From Variovorax sp. CF313 (GTDB lineage Bacteria; Pseudomonadota; Gammaproteobacteria; Burkholderiales; Burkholderiaceae_C), in the NCBI RefSeq assembly GCF_000282635.1, contig NZ_AKIW01000031.1, forward strand, positions 1 to 52,645: a stretch of DNA of 52,645 nucleotides. The letters are read 5' to 3'. Within the stretch, counting starts at the first letter, position 1. Each line of letters starts with the position of its first letter. The notes below the pieces were generated by a model that saw only the letters and a program-made list of their open reading frames with translations, searched no databases and was not told the origin of the DNA. The position numbers and the translations under genes are program-made. Shown here piece after piece: positions 34,197 through 41,503 of this stretch.

Positions 34197-36760
34197 GAGT
34201 CACCCGCATCCGAGCCCTTCGCGGCCCCAATCTCTGGAGCCGCCACACTGCCATCGAAGCGGTGGTTGCCTGCCAAGGCGACGAGAACGCCATCAGCAAG
34301 CTGGCCGGCTTCGAAGCCCGCCTGCGCGCGCGCTTCCCGACCATCGGCGAACTGCACCCGATGGTGCTGGGTCAACCGCTGGCGCTGGCCCATGTGCTTG
34401 AGAACGCCGCCGTGGCGCTGCAGGCGCAGGCCGGCTGCGCCGTCAACTTCGGCCACACCTCGCCCACCGTGGAAGAAGGCGTCTACCAGGTCGTGTTCCA
34501 GTACAGCGAAGAAGCCGTCGGCCGCCGTGCGATCGAGTTGGCCGAGCAGCTGATCGAGGCCGCCCTGGCCGACACTGCCTTCGACGCCAACGCCGCCATC
34601 ACCGAGCTGCGCGACCTCGACGAATCCGAGCGCCTGGGCCCGAGCACCGGCTCCATCGTCGATGCCGCCGTGGCGCGCGGCATTCCGTATCGCCGGCTGA
34701 CCAGCGGCAGCCTGGTGCAGTTCGGCTGGGGCTCCAAGCAGCGCCGCATTCAAGCCGCTGAAGTCGACAGCACCAGCGGCGTGGCCGAATCGATCGCGCA
34801 GGACAAGGAACTGACCAAGCAGCTGCTCAACGCCGCCGGCGTGCCGGTGCCGCTGGGCCGCCCCGTGGCCAGCGCCGAAGACGGCTGGGCTGCTGCCAAC
34901 GAGATCGGCCTGCCGGTCGTGGTGAAGCCGCAGGACGGCAACCAGGGCAAGGGCGTCACCGTCAACATCAACTCGCGCGAAGAACTGTTCGCGGCCTACG
35001 ACTCGGCCGCCGTCTACGGCGAGGTGATGGTCGAGAAATTCCTGCCCGGCTTCGACTTCCGCCTGCTGGTGGTGGGCGACCGCCTCGTGGCCGCCGCGCG
35101 GCGCGATCCGCCACAGGTGATCGGCGACGGCAGCGCCACGGTGCGCCAGCTGGTCGACACCGTGAACCTTGACCCGCGCCGCGGCGAGGGCCATGCCACT
35201 TCGCTCACGAAGATTCGCCTCGACGACATCGCCATCGGCCGGCTCGAGGCCCAGGGCCTCACGCCCGACAGCGTGCCCGCGCGCGGCCAGCGCGTGGTGC
35301 TGCGCAACAACGCGAACCTGTCGACCGGCGGCACCGCCACCGACGTGACCGACACGGTGCACCCCGAAGTCGCGGCGCGCGCCGTCGATGCGGCGCAGAT
35401 GGTCGGCCTGCACATCTGCGGCGTCGACATGGTCTGCGAGAACGTGCTGCGCCCGCTCGAGGAACAGCACGGCGGCGTGGTCGAGGTGAACGCAGCGCCC
35501 GGCCTGCGCATGCACATCTCGCCCTCGTTCGGCCGCGGCCGCGCGGTCGGCGAAGCGGTGATGGACACCCTGTACGCCCACGGCGACGACGGCCGCATTC
35601 CCGTGGTCGCCGTCACCGGCACCAACGGCAAGACCACCACGGCCCGCCTCATCAACCACCTGCTCGCATCGAGCGGCCTGCGCACCGGCATGACCAACAC
35701 CGACGGCGTGTACGTCGACGGCCGCCAGACCGACAGTGGCGACTGCAGCGGCCCGAAGAGCGCGCGCAACGTGCTGATGCACCCCGATGTCGACGCGGCC
35801 GTGTTCGAAGTGGCGCGCGGCGGCGTGCTGCGCGAAGGCCTCGGCTTCGACCGCTGTCAGGTGGCAGTGGTCACCAACATCGGCAGCGGCGACCATCTGG
35901 GCCTGAACTACATCACCACCGTCGAAGACCTCGCGGTGTTGAAGCGCGTGATCGTGCGCAATGTGGCCGCCGACGGCTACGCGGTGCTCAACGCGGCCGA
36001 CGTGAACGTCGCCGCCATGGCGGCCGGCTGCCCCGGCCACGTGATCTTCTTCACCGCCGACCGCATGCACCCGGTGATGGCCACGCACCGCGCGCAGGGC
36101 AAGCGCACCGTGTACGTCGACCAGGACACGCTGGTCGCGGCCGAAGGCTCGTGGCGCGAGCGCATTGCGCTGCGCGACGTGCCCATCACGCGCGGCGGCA
36201 CCATCGGCTTCCAGGTCGACAACGTGATGGCCGCCGTGGCCGCGGCCTGGGCCGTGGGCCTCGACTGGGACACCATCCGCAGCGGCCTCGCGAGCTTCAT
36301 GAACGACGCGGCCGGCGTGCCGGGGCGCTTCAACGTCATGGACTACCGCGGCGCCACCGTGATCGCCGACTACGGCCACAACACCGACGCCATGCGCGCA
36401 CTGGTGTCGGCGGTGGACACGATGCCGGCGAAGAAGCGCTCGGTGGTGATCAGCGGCGCGGGCGACCGGCGCGACTCGGACATCCGCGACCAGACGGCCA
36501 TCCTCGGCGAAGCCTTCGACGACGTGATCCTTTATCAGGATGCTGCACAGCGCGGCCGCGCCGACGGCGAAGTGATGGCACTGCTGCGCCAGGGCCTGCA
36601 GGGTGCGGCCCGCACCCGCCAGATCGACGAGATCCGCGGCGAGTTCGTCGCGATCGACGCCGCGCTGGCCCGCCTGCAGCCGGGCGACCTGTCCCTGATC
36701 CTGGTGGACCAGGTCGAGGAAGCGCTCGCTCACCTGGCACAGCGCATCGCAGCGGGCTGA
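34193..36760 (+). CDS. cphA: Cyanophycin synthetase CphA
   Basis: Polymerises aspartate and adds arginine side chains, using ATP, to make the nitrogen store cyanophycin. The 855-residue protein has all three parts: N-domain (MRVTRIRALRGPNLW), ATP-grasp domain (VVVKPQDGNQGKGVTV, EVNAAPGLRMHISPS) and Mur-ligase-like domain with P-loop TGTNGKTTT (Lys480), then DYGHNTDAM and SGAGDRRDSDIRDQ. Length is normal for the full enzyme. It is translationally coupled to cphA'. No cyanophycinase or isoaspartyl dipeptidase gene is seen in the window. A stem-loop follows the stop. Confidence 0.95.
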   Translation: MRVTRIRALRGPNLWSRHTAIEAVVACQGDENAISKLAGFEARLRARFPTIGELHPMVLGQPLALAHVLENAAVALQAQAGCAVNFGHTSPTVEEGVYQVVFQYSEEAVGRRAIELAEQLIEAALADTAFDANAAITELRDLDESERLGPSTGSIVDAAVARGIPYRRLTSGSLVQFGWGSKQRRIQAAEVDSTSGVAESIAQDKELTKQLLNAAGVPVPLGRPVASAEDGWAAANEIGLPVVVKPQDGNQGKGVTVNINSREELFAAYDSAAVYGEVMVEKFLPGFDFRLLVVGDRLVAAARRDPPQVIGDGSATVRQLVDTVNLDPRRGEGHATSLTKIRLDDIAIGRLEAQGLTPDSVPARGQRVVLRNNANLSTGGTATDVTDTVHPEVAARAVDAAQMVGLHICGVDMVCENVLRPLEEQHGGVVEVNAAPGLRMHISPSFGRGRAVGEAVMDTLYAHGDDGRIPVVAVTGTNGKTTTARLINHLLASSGLRTGMTNTDGVYVDGRQTDSGDCSGPKSARNVLMHPDVDAAVFEVARGGVLREGLGFDRCQVAVVTNIGSGDHLGLNYITTVEDLAVLKRVIVRNVAADGYAVLNAADVNVAAMAAGCPGHVIFFTADRMHPVMATHRAQGKRTVYVDQDTLVAAEGSWRERIALRDVPITRGGTIGFQVDNVMAAVAAAWAVGLDWDTIRSGLASFMNDAAGVPGRFNVMDYRGATVIADYGHNTDAMRALVSAVDTMPAKKRSVVISGAGDRRDSDIRDQTAILGEAFDDVILYQDAAQRGRADGEVMALLRQGLQGAARTRQIDEIRGEFVAIDAALARLQPGDLSLILVDQVEEALAHLAQRIAAG

Positions 36761-36770
36761 AGCCCCTCTT

Positions 36771-36805
36771 GCCGGACACGTCCCACATGCAGGGGCGCGT
36801 CCGGC
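36771..36805 (+). terminator. Long stem-loop after cphA
   Basis: GCCGGAC (36771-36777) pairs with GTCCGGC (36799-36805), and the stem continues inward (CG, CCC with GGG) with one mismatch and one G-T pair around a loop of about 7 nt. It begins 11 nt after the cphA stop. There is no U-tract, so it is a terminator-like or RNA-stabilising hairpin. Confidence 0.45.
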
Positions 36806-36917
36806 CCGGTCGACGGGCGCGGCTGTCCCACAGACCCGCAGCCCCCGGCCACGCCAGACTAAGGCTCCTGTCACGCACCTCATTGCAGGGAGGGCGTGCT
36901 TTCACCAAGGAGCCCGC

Positions 36918-37328
36918 ATGACAACAACAGTTCGTTCCATCCTGTCCGCAGCGGCATGCCTCGCCGCCAGCGGCTTCATGGCCTTCGGCGCACAGACCGC
37001 CGGCGCGCAGGCGCCGGGGTCTGACGCCCGCATGCAGAAGGAACGCGCCACCTGCGACGGTGTACAGCAGGACCGCGCCGCCTGCCTGCGCGAAGCCGGC
37101 GCGGCCCGCCAGGAAGCGAGCCGCGGCGGCCTTACCAGTCCGAGCCCGGTCCGGGAGCAGGTCAACGCCCTCGCCCGCTGCGGCGAACTGCCGGCCGCCG
37201 AGCGGCCCGACTGCGAAGCCCGCATCGAGGGCGGCGCACGCACCACCACCGACGGCAGCGTGATGGGCGGCGGCGTGATCCGCGAAACCGTGACGCCGCT
37301 GGCGCCACAGACCATGCCGGCACGCTGA
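36918..37328 (+). CDS. Small secreted cysteine-containing protein, paralogue 1
   Basis: A 136-residue exported protein with a Sec signal (cleavage near AGAQA) and a mature part holding four cysteines: ATCDGVQQDRAACLREAGAA, then ALARCGELPAAERPDCEAR. This spacing, C-x8-9-C followed by C-x9-C, suggests two disulfides in a small helical domain. It ends with DGSVMGGGVIRETVTPLAP. Function unknown. The next gene (37397) is a clear paralogue with the same motif order. A ribosome binding site AAGGAG stands 6 nt before the ATG, in a leader (CAAGGAGCC) that is shared with the second copy. Confidence 0.8.
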   Translation: MTTTVRSILSAAACLAASGFMAFGAQTAGAQAPGSDARMQKERATCDGVQQDRAACLREAGAARQEASRGGLTSPSPVREQVNALARCGELPAAERPDCEARIEGGARTTTDGSVMGGGVIRETVTPLAPQTMPAR

Positions 37329-37335
37329 AGGAACC

Positions 37336-37350
37336 CGCCCTCCTCGGGCG
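37336..37350 (+). terminator. Short hairpin between the two secreted paralogues
   Basis: CGCCC (37336-37340) and GGGCG (37346-37350) pair around TCCTC, 7 nt after the stop of paralogue 1. It could attenuate transcription between the two genes. Short stem without a clean U-run, so low confidence. Confidence 0.3.
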
Positions 37351-37396
37351 CTTCCAATATTTCCCAGGTTTTCAAGCTCGCTTCAAGGAGCCATCC

Positions 37397-37876
37397 ATGA
37401 AAAGCACCACTCGCTCAATCATCTTCACCATGCTCGCCGCCGGCGGGCTTGCAGCCGGCAGCATCGCCTCGGCAGCGTCGCCGCGCGGCGCAGCAGCCTC
37501 GGGCACCTACCAGCAGGAACTGGCTGTCTGCGGCCACAACGAGCAGGACCGCGCCGCCTGCATCCGCGAAGCCGGCGCTGCGCGCCTGGAAGCCGCGCGC
37601 GGGGGCCTGACCAGCGCACCCGACTACCGCGCCAATGCGCTCGCCCGCTGCGGCCTGCAGCAGCCGGCCGACCGCAGCGCCTGCGAGGCCCGCGTGCTCG
37701 GCAGCAGCGGCAACAGCACGGCCAGCGTCGACGGCAGCGTGATGGGTGGGGGCGTGATCCGCGAATCGGTCACCACCATCGTGATGCCCGCACCGGCGAT
37801 GGCGCCGGAACCGATGCCGGCCCCGATGCCCGAGCCGATGCCCATGCCCCGGCCGATGCCCGCGCCCCTGCGCTGA
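37397..37876 (+). CDS. Small secreted cysteine-containing protein, paralogue 2, with Pro/Met-rich tail
   Basis: A 159-residue paralogue of the preceding protein. After the signal peptide (cleavage near ASAAS) it repeats the core: AVCGHNEQDRAACIREAGAA, RGGLTS, ALARCG and SACEAR, then DGSVMGGGVIRESVT. It differs by a C-terminal tail of about 30 residues built from Met/Pro/Ala/Glu units (APEPMPAPMPEPMPMP). Such a tail could be an extended, protease- or metal-exposed segment; Met-rich tails can bind copper, but no evidence here decides this. The shared ribosome binding leader and close spacing (68 nt) support an origin by tandem duplication. Confidence 0.8.
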   Translation: MKSTTRSIIFTMLAAGGLAAGSIASAASPRGAAASGTYQQELAVCGHNEQDRAACIREAGAARLEAARGGLTSAPDYRANALARCGLQQPADRSACEARVLGSSGNSTASVDGSVMGGGVIRESVTTIVMPAPAMAPEPMPAPMPEPMPMPRPMPAPLR

Positions 37877-37893
37877 GCGTCTTCGCTGAAGAA

Positions 37894-37926
37894 GCATCGC
37901 CAGGCGCTGCCGGCGGCTGGCGATGC
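37894..37926 (+). terminator. Strong stem-loop after the secreted paralogues
   Basis: GCATCGCCAG (37894-37903) and CTGGCGATGC (37917-37926) form a perfect 10-bp stem with a 13-nt loop, 17 nt after the stop at 37876. It is followed by CCTT, not a U-run, and stands directly before the Pho box at 37932, so it separates the two transcription units. Confidence 0.55.
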
Positions 37927-37931
37927 CCTTA

Positions 37932-37976
37932 CTGTCACAGTACTGTCATAAAAGGCGCAGGCCTGCTAGCTATAGT
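37932..37976 (+). promoter_or_regulatory. Near-consensus Pho box and -10 before the 84-aa gene
   Basis: CTGTCACAGTACTGTCAT (37932-37949) matches the PhoB 7+4+7 site at 13 of 14 half-site positions. TATAGT (37971-37976) is a good -10 hexamer. The gap from box to -10 is 21 nt instead of about 10, which equals one further 11-nt turn, so PhoB would sit one helical turn further upstream than usual. The start codon follows 33 nt after the -10. Confidence 0.65.
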
Positions 37977-38009
37977 TCTCGGTCCCTGCCTACCGAGGAA
38001 TCCTTTCCC

Positions 38010-38264
38010 ATGAATGCCATCAAGGTCGCTCGCCGATTCATCGAAACGGACCCGGCCAACGAATCGGCCAAGATCCTGGCCCAGCTCGTGTTGGCTCTCG
38101 AGTCCGAACGCAGCTTCGAGTTGGTCACGCTCTACAACCTCGACTACAAGAGCTTCGAGCTCGCGATGGACATCCTGAAGGAATGGCGGCTCGACCGCTA
38201 CTACGCCAGCAAGTCCAAGCTGTTCGACCTGTCGCTGCAAGTCACCGAACTCGAGAAAAGCTGA
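38010..38264 (+). CDS. Conserved hypothetical protein, 84 aa, behind a Pho box
   Basis: A small soluble, helical protein (IKVARRFIETDPANESAKIL, ALESERSFELVTLYNLDYKS) without signal or membrane segment. I do not recognise a named family, although the sequence has the even, conserved look of a real cytoplasmic protein. GAGGA stands about 11 nt before the ATG. Upstream lies the best Pho-box match of the window, so it may be a phosphate-starvation gene, perhaps a small regulator or adaptor. It is followed by an 8-bp GC hairpin. Expression under low phosphate would be the direct test of this view. Confidence 0.75.
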   Translation: MNAIKVARRFIETDPANESAKILAQLVLALESERSFELVTLYNLDYKSFELAMDILKEWRLDRYYASKSKLFDLSLQVTELEKS

Positions 38265-38268
38265 AGTC

Positions 38269-38287
38269 CGCGGGGGCACCCCCCGCG
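38269..38287. terminator. GC-rich hairpin between the 84-aa gene and the SDR remnant
   Basis: CGCGGGGG (38269-38276) and CCCCCGCG (38280-38287) form a perfect 8-bp stem with a 3-nt loop, 4 nt after the stop at 38264 and 3 nt before the stop of the remnant read from the other side. It may end transcription from both directions. Confidence 0.5.
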
Positions 38288-38290
38288 TGT

Positions 38291-38446
38291 TCAGATCAGC
38301 ATCCCACCCGACACCTCGATGCGCTGGGCATTCACCCAGCGACTCCCCTCCCCGAGCAAGCCCGCGATCACACCGCCGATGTCGTCGGGTTTGCCCGCGC
38401 GTCCGAGCGCCGTAAAGCCCGCGACCATCGCGTCGAAGTTCGTGTG
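38291..38446 (-). pseudogene. C-terminal remnant of a short-chain dehydrogenase/reductase gene
   Basis: Only about 50 C-terminal residues remain, but they are typical of classical SDR proteins: FDAMVAGFTALGRAGKPDDI followed by GLLGEGSRWVNAQRIEVSGG and a proper stop. The Rossmann glycine motif and the Tyr-x3-Lys active site, expected some 100-230 residues upstream, are absent. The similarity ends near 38446, where sequence of a LysR gene on the other strand begins. Residual 64-codon frames here start in foreign sequence, so this is not expected to make a working enzyme. Confidence 0.75.
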
Positions 38447-38454
38447 CATGCCTA

Positions 38455-38955
38455 CGCGCGCAGCACCGCATCGTGCACTTCGCACAGACCCTCTCGCCGC
38501 ACGACGCGGGTTGGGAACACTTCGACGCCCAGGGCCGCTACCGGATACAGCCGATGCGCTCCATCGTCTCGGTGAACGGCACCGACGCCTGCAACGCCGC
38601 GGCGGTCGCGGGCCTCGGGCTGATCCAGGCGCCGATCGGCGGCCTCCTGCCGTGCTTTGCGGCCGGCTCGCTCGTGCAGGTGATGCCGGCGTTCACCGCC
38701 CGCGCAATGCCGGTGTCGCTGGTGTACGTCAACCGCCGCCACCTCGCGCCGCGCGTGCTCGCCGTGATGAACTGGCTGACCGAGATCCTCGCGGCCTACT
38801 TCGCCCGGGACGGCGAACCGGCTATCTCCCCCAGCGCAGCACCAGCGGATCGAGCCGCTTCGCCGTCTCGATCAGGCCGGCGCGCGTCGCGGGGTGCATC
38901 GCGGGCAGCGGATGCCGCGGCGCCTCGCAAGCGATCACGCCGCCCTCCTTCATGA
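38455..38955 (+). pseudogene. C-terminal remnant of a LysR-type regulator gene
   Basis: The plus-strand frame from about 38455 encodes the C-terminal half of a LysR effector domain: HRIVHFAQTLSPHDAGWEHF, SIVSVNGTDACNAAAVAGLG, LIQAPIGGLL and VLAVMNWLTEILAAYF. The DNA-binding helix-turn-helix and first effector subdomain (some 190 residues) are missing. The frame runs on to a stop at 38955, 134 nt into the 3' end of the dehydratase gene on the other strand, so the last 45 or so residues are antisense-derived and the original stop was probably lost or shifted. Divergent partner of the SDR remnant before a deletion. Confidence 0.75.
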
Positions 38956-39739
38956 GCGACTTGCAGGCCAGGAGGCCCGCCTGCCGATTCTCGTAGTTGA
39001 TGAGCGGCAGCCACTGCTGGTACAGCGCGAAGGCCTTGTCGCGGTCGCCCGAACGGTGCGCCTCGATGATCGGGCGAATGCCGTCCGGATAGCCCCCGCC
39101 GGTCATCGAGCCGGTCGCGCCGGCGTCCAGGTCGGGCATCAGCGTGATCGCCTCTTCGCCGTCCCACGGGCCTTCGATGGCCTCGCCGCCCAGGCGGATC
39201 AGCTCGCGCAGCTTAGCGGCCGCACCGGCCGTCTCGATCTTGAAATACGCGACCTGCTCGATCTCCTTCGCCATGCGCGCGAGGAACGGCGCCGACAGCA
39301 CTGTGCCGCTGGCCGGCGCGTCCTGGATCATGATCGGGATGTCCACCGCATCGGACAGGCGTGCGTAGAACTCGAAGATCTGCGGCTCGGGCACGCGGAA
39401 GGTCGCGCCGTGGTAGGGCGGCATCACCATCAGCATGGCCGCGCCCATGTCCTGCGCGCGGCGGCTGCGCTCGGCGCACACCTTGGTGCTGTAGTGCGTG
39501 GTGGTCACGATGACCGGCACGCGGCCCTTCACGTGTTCGAGCATGGTGCGCGTGAGCACCTCGCGCTCCTCGTCGGACAGCACGAACTGCTCCGAGAAAT
39601 TGGCAAGGATGCACAGGCCGTCCGAACCCGCGTCGATCATGAAATCGACGCAGCGCTTCTGGCTCTCCAGGTCGAGTTCGCCCTGTTCGGTGAAGGTGGT
39701 AGGCACCACCGGGAAGATGCCGCGGTATCTGGGGGTCAT
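38822..39739 (-). CDS. DHDPS-family dehydratase, probable 2-keto-3-deoxy-L-arabinonate dehydratase
   Basis: A 305-residue class I aldolase-fold lyase: Schiff-base lysine Lys167 in AYFKIETAG, the tyrosine region MVMPPYHGATF, and GSDGLCILANFSEQFVLSDEE near the N-terminus. In bacteria with the non-phosphorylative pentose route this type of enzyme turns 2-keto-3-deoxy-L-arabinonate into alpha-ketoglutaric semialdehyde. The upstream gene encodes the preceding dehydratase and an aldehyde dehydrogenase heads the operon, so the three steps fit together. The ATG at 39739 is preferred over a TTG at 39766. Other keto-acid substrates cannot be excluded. Confidence 0.85.
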   Translation of the reverse strand: MTPRYRGIFPVVPTTFTEQGELDLESQKRCVDFMIDAGSDGLCILANFSEQFVLSDEEREVLTRTMLEHVKGRVPVIVTTTHYSTKVCAERSRRAQDMGAAMLMVMPPYHGATFRVPEPQIFEFYARLSDAVDIPIMIQDAPASGTVLSAPFLARMAKEIEQVAYFKIETAGAAAKLRELIRLGGEAIEGPWDGEEAITLMPDLDAGATGSMTGGGYPDGIRPIIEAHRSGDRDKAFALYQQWLPLINYENRQAGLLACKSLMKEGGVIACEAPRHPLPAMHPATRAGLIETAKRLDPLVLRWGR

Positions 39740-39762
39740 GATGTTTCGTTGCTTGCGTGGGT

Positions 39763-41499
39763 TCAATGCGAATGGCGCGGCACGGCCGAGCCGCGGCAGC
39801 CGACGAGAAAGTCGAAGTCGCAGCCTTCGTCGGCCTGCAGCACGTGGTTGACGTAGAGCTTCTGGTAGCCGCCGCCGCGCGTGCTCATCGGTTGTGCATC
39901 CGAAGAAGACAGCGAAGCGAGGCGCGCCGCCAGTTCCTCGTCGCTGATGTCGAGGTGCAATCGCCCCGCATCGCAGTCGAGCTCGATCCAGTCGCCGTCG
40001 CGCACCGCCGCCAGCGGCCCGCCGTCGGCCGCCTCGGGCGCGACGTGCAGCACCACCGTGCCGTAGGCCGTGCCGCTCATGCGCGCATCGGAGATGCGCA
40101 CCATGTCCTTCACGCCCTGGCGCAGCAGCTTGGGCGGCAACCCCATGTTGCCGACCTCGGCCATGCCGGGGTAGCCCTTGGGACCGCAGTTCTTCAGCAC
40201 CATCACGCAGCTTGCGTCGATGTCGAGGTCTTCATCGACGATGCGTGCCTTGTAGTGCTCCAGGTTCTCGAACACCACAGCGCGCCCACGGTGCTTCAGC
40301 AGCTCCGGCGATGCGGCAGAGGGCTTGAGCACCGCGCCGCGCGGCGACAGGTTGCCGCGCAGGATGCGGATGCCGCCATCGGCGATCAGCGGCTTGTCGA
40401 GCGGGCGGATCACCTCGTCGTCGAGGCTGGGCGCATCGCGCACGTTGTCCCAGATCGACTGGCCGTTGACGGTGAGCGCAGCGGGGTGCGGCAACAGACC
40501 ATTCTCGCCGAGCCGGCGCAGCACGGCGGGCAGGCCGCCGGCGTAGTAGAACTCTTCCATCAGGAAGCGCCCCGAAGGCATCAGGTCGACGATGGTCGGC
40601 GTATTGCTGCCGATGCGCGTCCAGTCCTCCAGCTCCAGCTCGACGCCGATGCGCCCCGCGATCGCCTTCAGGTGGATCACTGCATTGGTCGATCCGCCGA
40701 TGGCCGCGTTCACGCGAATGGCGTTCTCGAAGGCCTCGCGCGTGAGGATCTTCGACAGCGTGAGCCCCTCCTTCGCCATCTCCACCGCGCGCATGCCCGA
40801 CATCTGCGCGAGCACGTAGCGCCGCGCATCGACCGCCGGAATCGCCGCGTTGTGCGGCAGCGAGGTACCGAGCGCCTCGGCCATGCAGGCCATCGTCGAG
40901 GCCGTGCCCATCGTGTTGCAGGTGCCCGCCGAGCGCGACATGCCGCCCTCGGCCGAGAGGAACTGGTGCAGGTTGATCTCGCCCGCTTTCAGCGACTCGT
41001 GCAGCTGCCACACGGCCGTGCCCGAACCGATGTTCTTGCCCTCGAGCTTGCCGTTGAGCATCGGCCCGCCCGTGACCACGATGGCAGGGATGTCGCAGCT
41101 CGCCGCCCCCATCAGCAGCGCGGGCGTGGTCTTGTCGCAGCCCGTGAGCAGCACCACCGCGTCGACGGGGTTGCCACGGATGGCTTCTTCGACGTCCATG
41201 CTCGCGAGGTTGCGCGTGAGCATCGCGGTGGGCCGCAGGTTCGACTCGCCGTTGGAGAAAACAGGGAACTCCACCGGAAAGCCGCCCGCCTCCGAGATGC
41301 CGCGCTTCACGTGCTCGGCGATCTTGCGGAAGTGCGCGTTGCACGGCGTGAGTTCCGACCAGGTGTTGCAGATGCCGATGATCGGGCGGCCATCGAACTC
41401 ATGGTCCGGGATGCCCTGGTTCTTCATCCAGCTGCGGTACATGAAGCCGTTCTTGTCGGCGGAGCCGAACCATTCGGTCGAGCGCAGTTTTTTTGTCAT
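39763..41499 (-). CDS. L-arabinonate dehydratase (IlvD/Edd family)
   Basis: A 578-residue iron-sulfur dehydratase. Cluster cysteines lie in NTWSELTPCNAH, LLTGCDKTTP and SRSAGTCNTMGTAS, and the C-terminal active-site region NCGPKGYPGMAEVGNMGLPP is intact. The sequence, including the ending GCRGSAVPRHSH, closely resembles the structurally known L-arabinonate dehydratase of Rhizobium leguminosarum. It should convert L-arabinonate (also D-galactonate or D-fuconate in relatives) to the 2-keto-3-deoxy acid. It lies 4 nt after yjfF and 23 nt before the DHDPS-family gene. The sugar dehydrogenase and lactonase that make arabinonate are not in the window. Confidence 0.9.
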   Translation of the reverse strand: MTKKLRSTEWFGSADKNGFMYRSWMKNQGIPDHEFDGRPIIGICNTWSELTPCNAHFRKIAEHVKRGISEAGGFPVEFPVFSNGESNLRPTAMLTRNLASMDVEEAIRGNPVDAVVLLTGCDKTTPALLMGAASCDIPAIVVTGGPMLNGKLEGKNIGSGTAVWQLHESLKAGEINLHQFLSAEGGMSRSAGTCNTMGTASTMACMAEALGTSLPHNAAIPAVDARRYVLAQMSGMRAVEMAKEGLTLSKILTREAFENAIRVNAAIGGSTNAVIHLKAIAGRIGVELELEDWTRIGSNTPTIVDLMPSGRFLMEEFYYAGGLPAVLRRLGENGLLPHPAALTVNGQSIWDNVRDAPSLDDEVIRPLDKPLIADGGIRILRGNLSPRGAVLKPSAASPELLKHRGRAVVFENLEHYKARIVDEDLDIDASCVMVLKNCGPKGYPGMAEVGNMGLPPKLLRQGVKDMVRISDARMSGTAYGTVVLHVAPEAADGGPLAAVRDGDWIELDCDAGRLHLDISDEELAARLASLSSSDAQPMSTRGGGYQKLYVNHVLQADEGCDFDFLVGCRGSAVPRHSH

Positions 41500-41503
41500 T
41501 GAG

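Noticed and set aside
33893..36883. Open frame of 996 codons on the minus strand opposite cphA
   Set aside because: Antisense to a fully recognisable cyanophycin synthetase; composition is repetitive Val/His/Ala/Arg with no motif.
38873..38955. Arg/Ser/Ala-rich C-terminal extension of the LysR remnant frame
   Set aside because: It is antisense to the 3' end of the dehydratase gene and follows the natural end of LysR homology, so I do not treat it as a functional domain.
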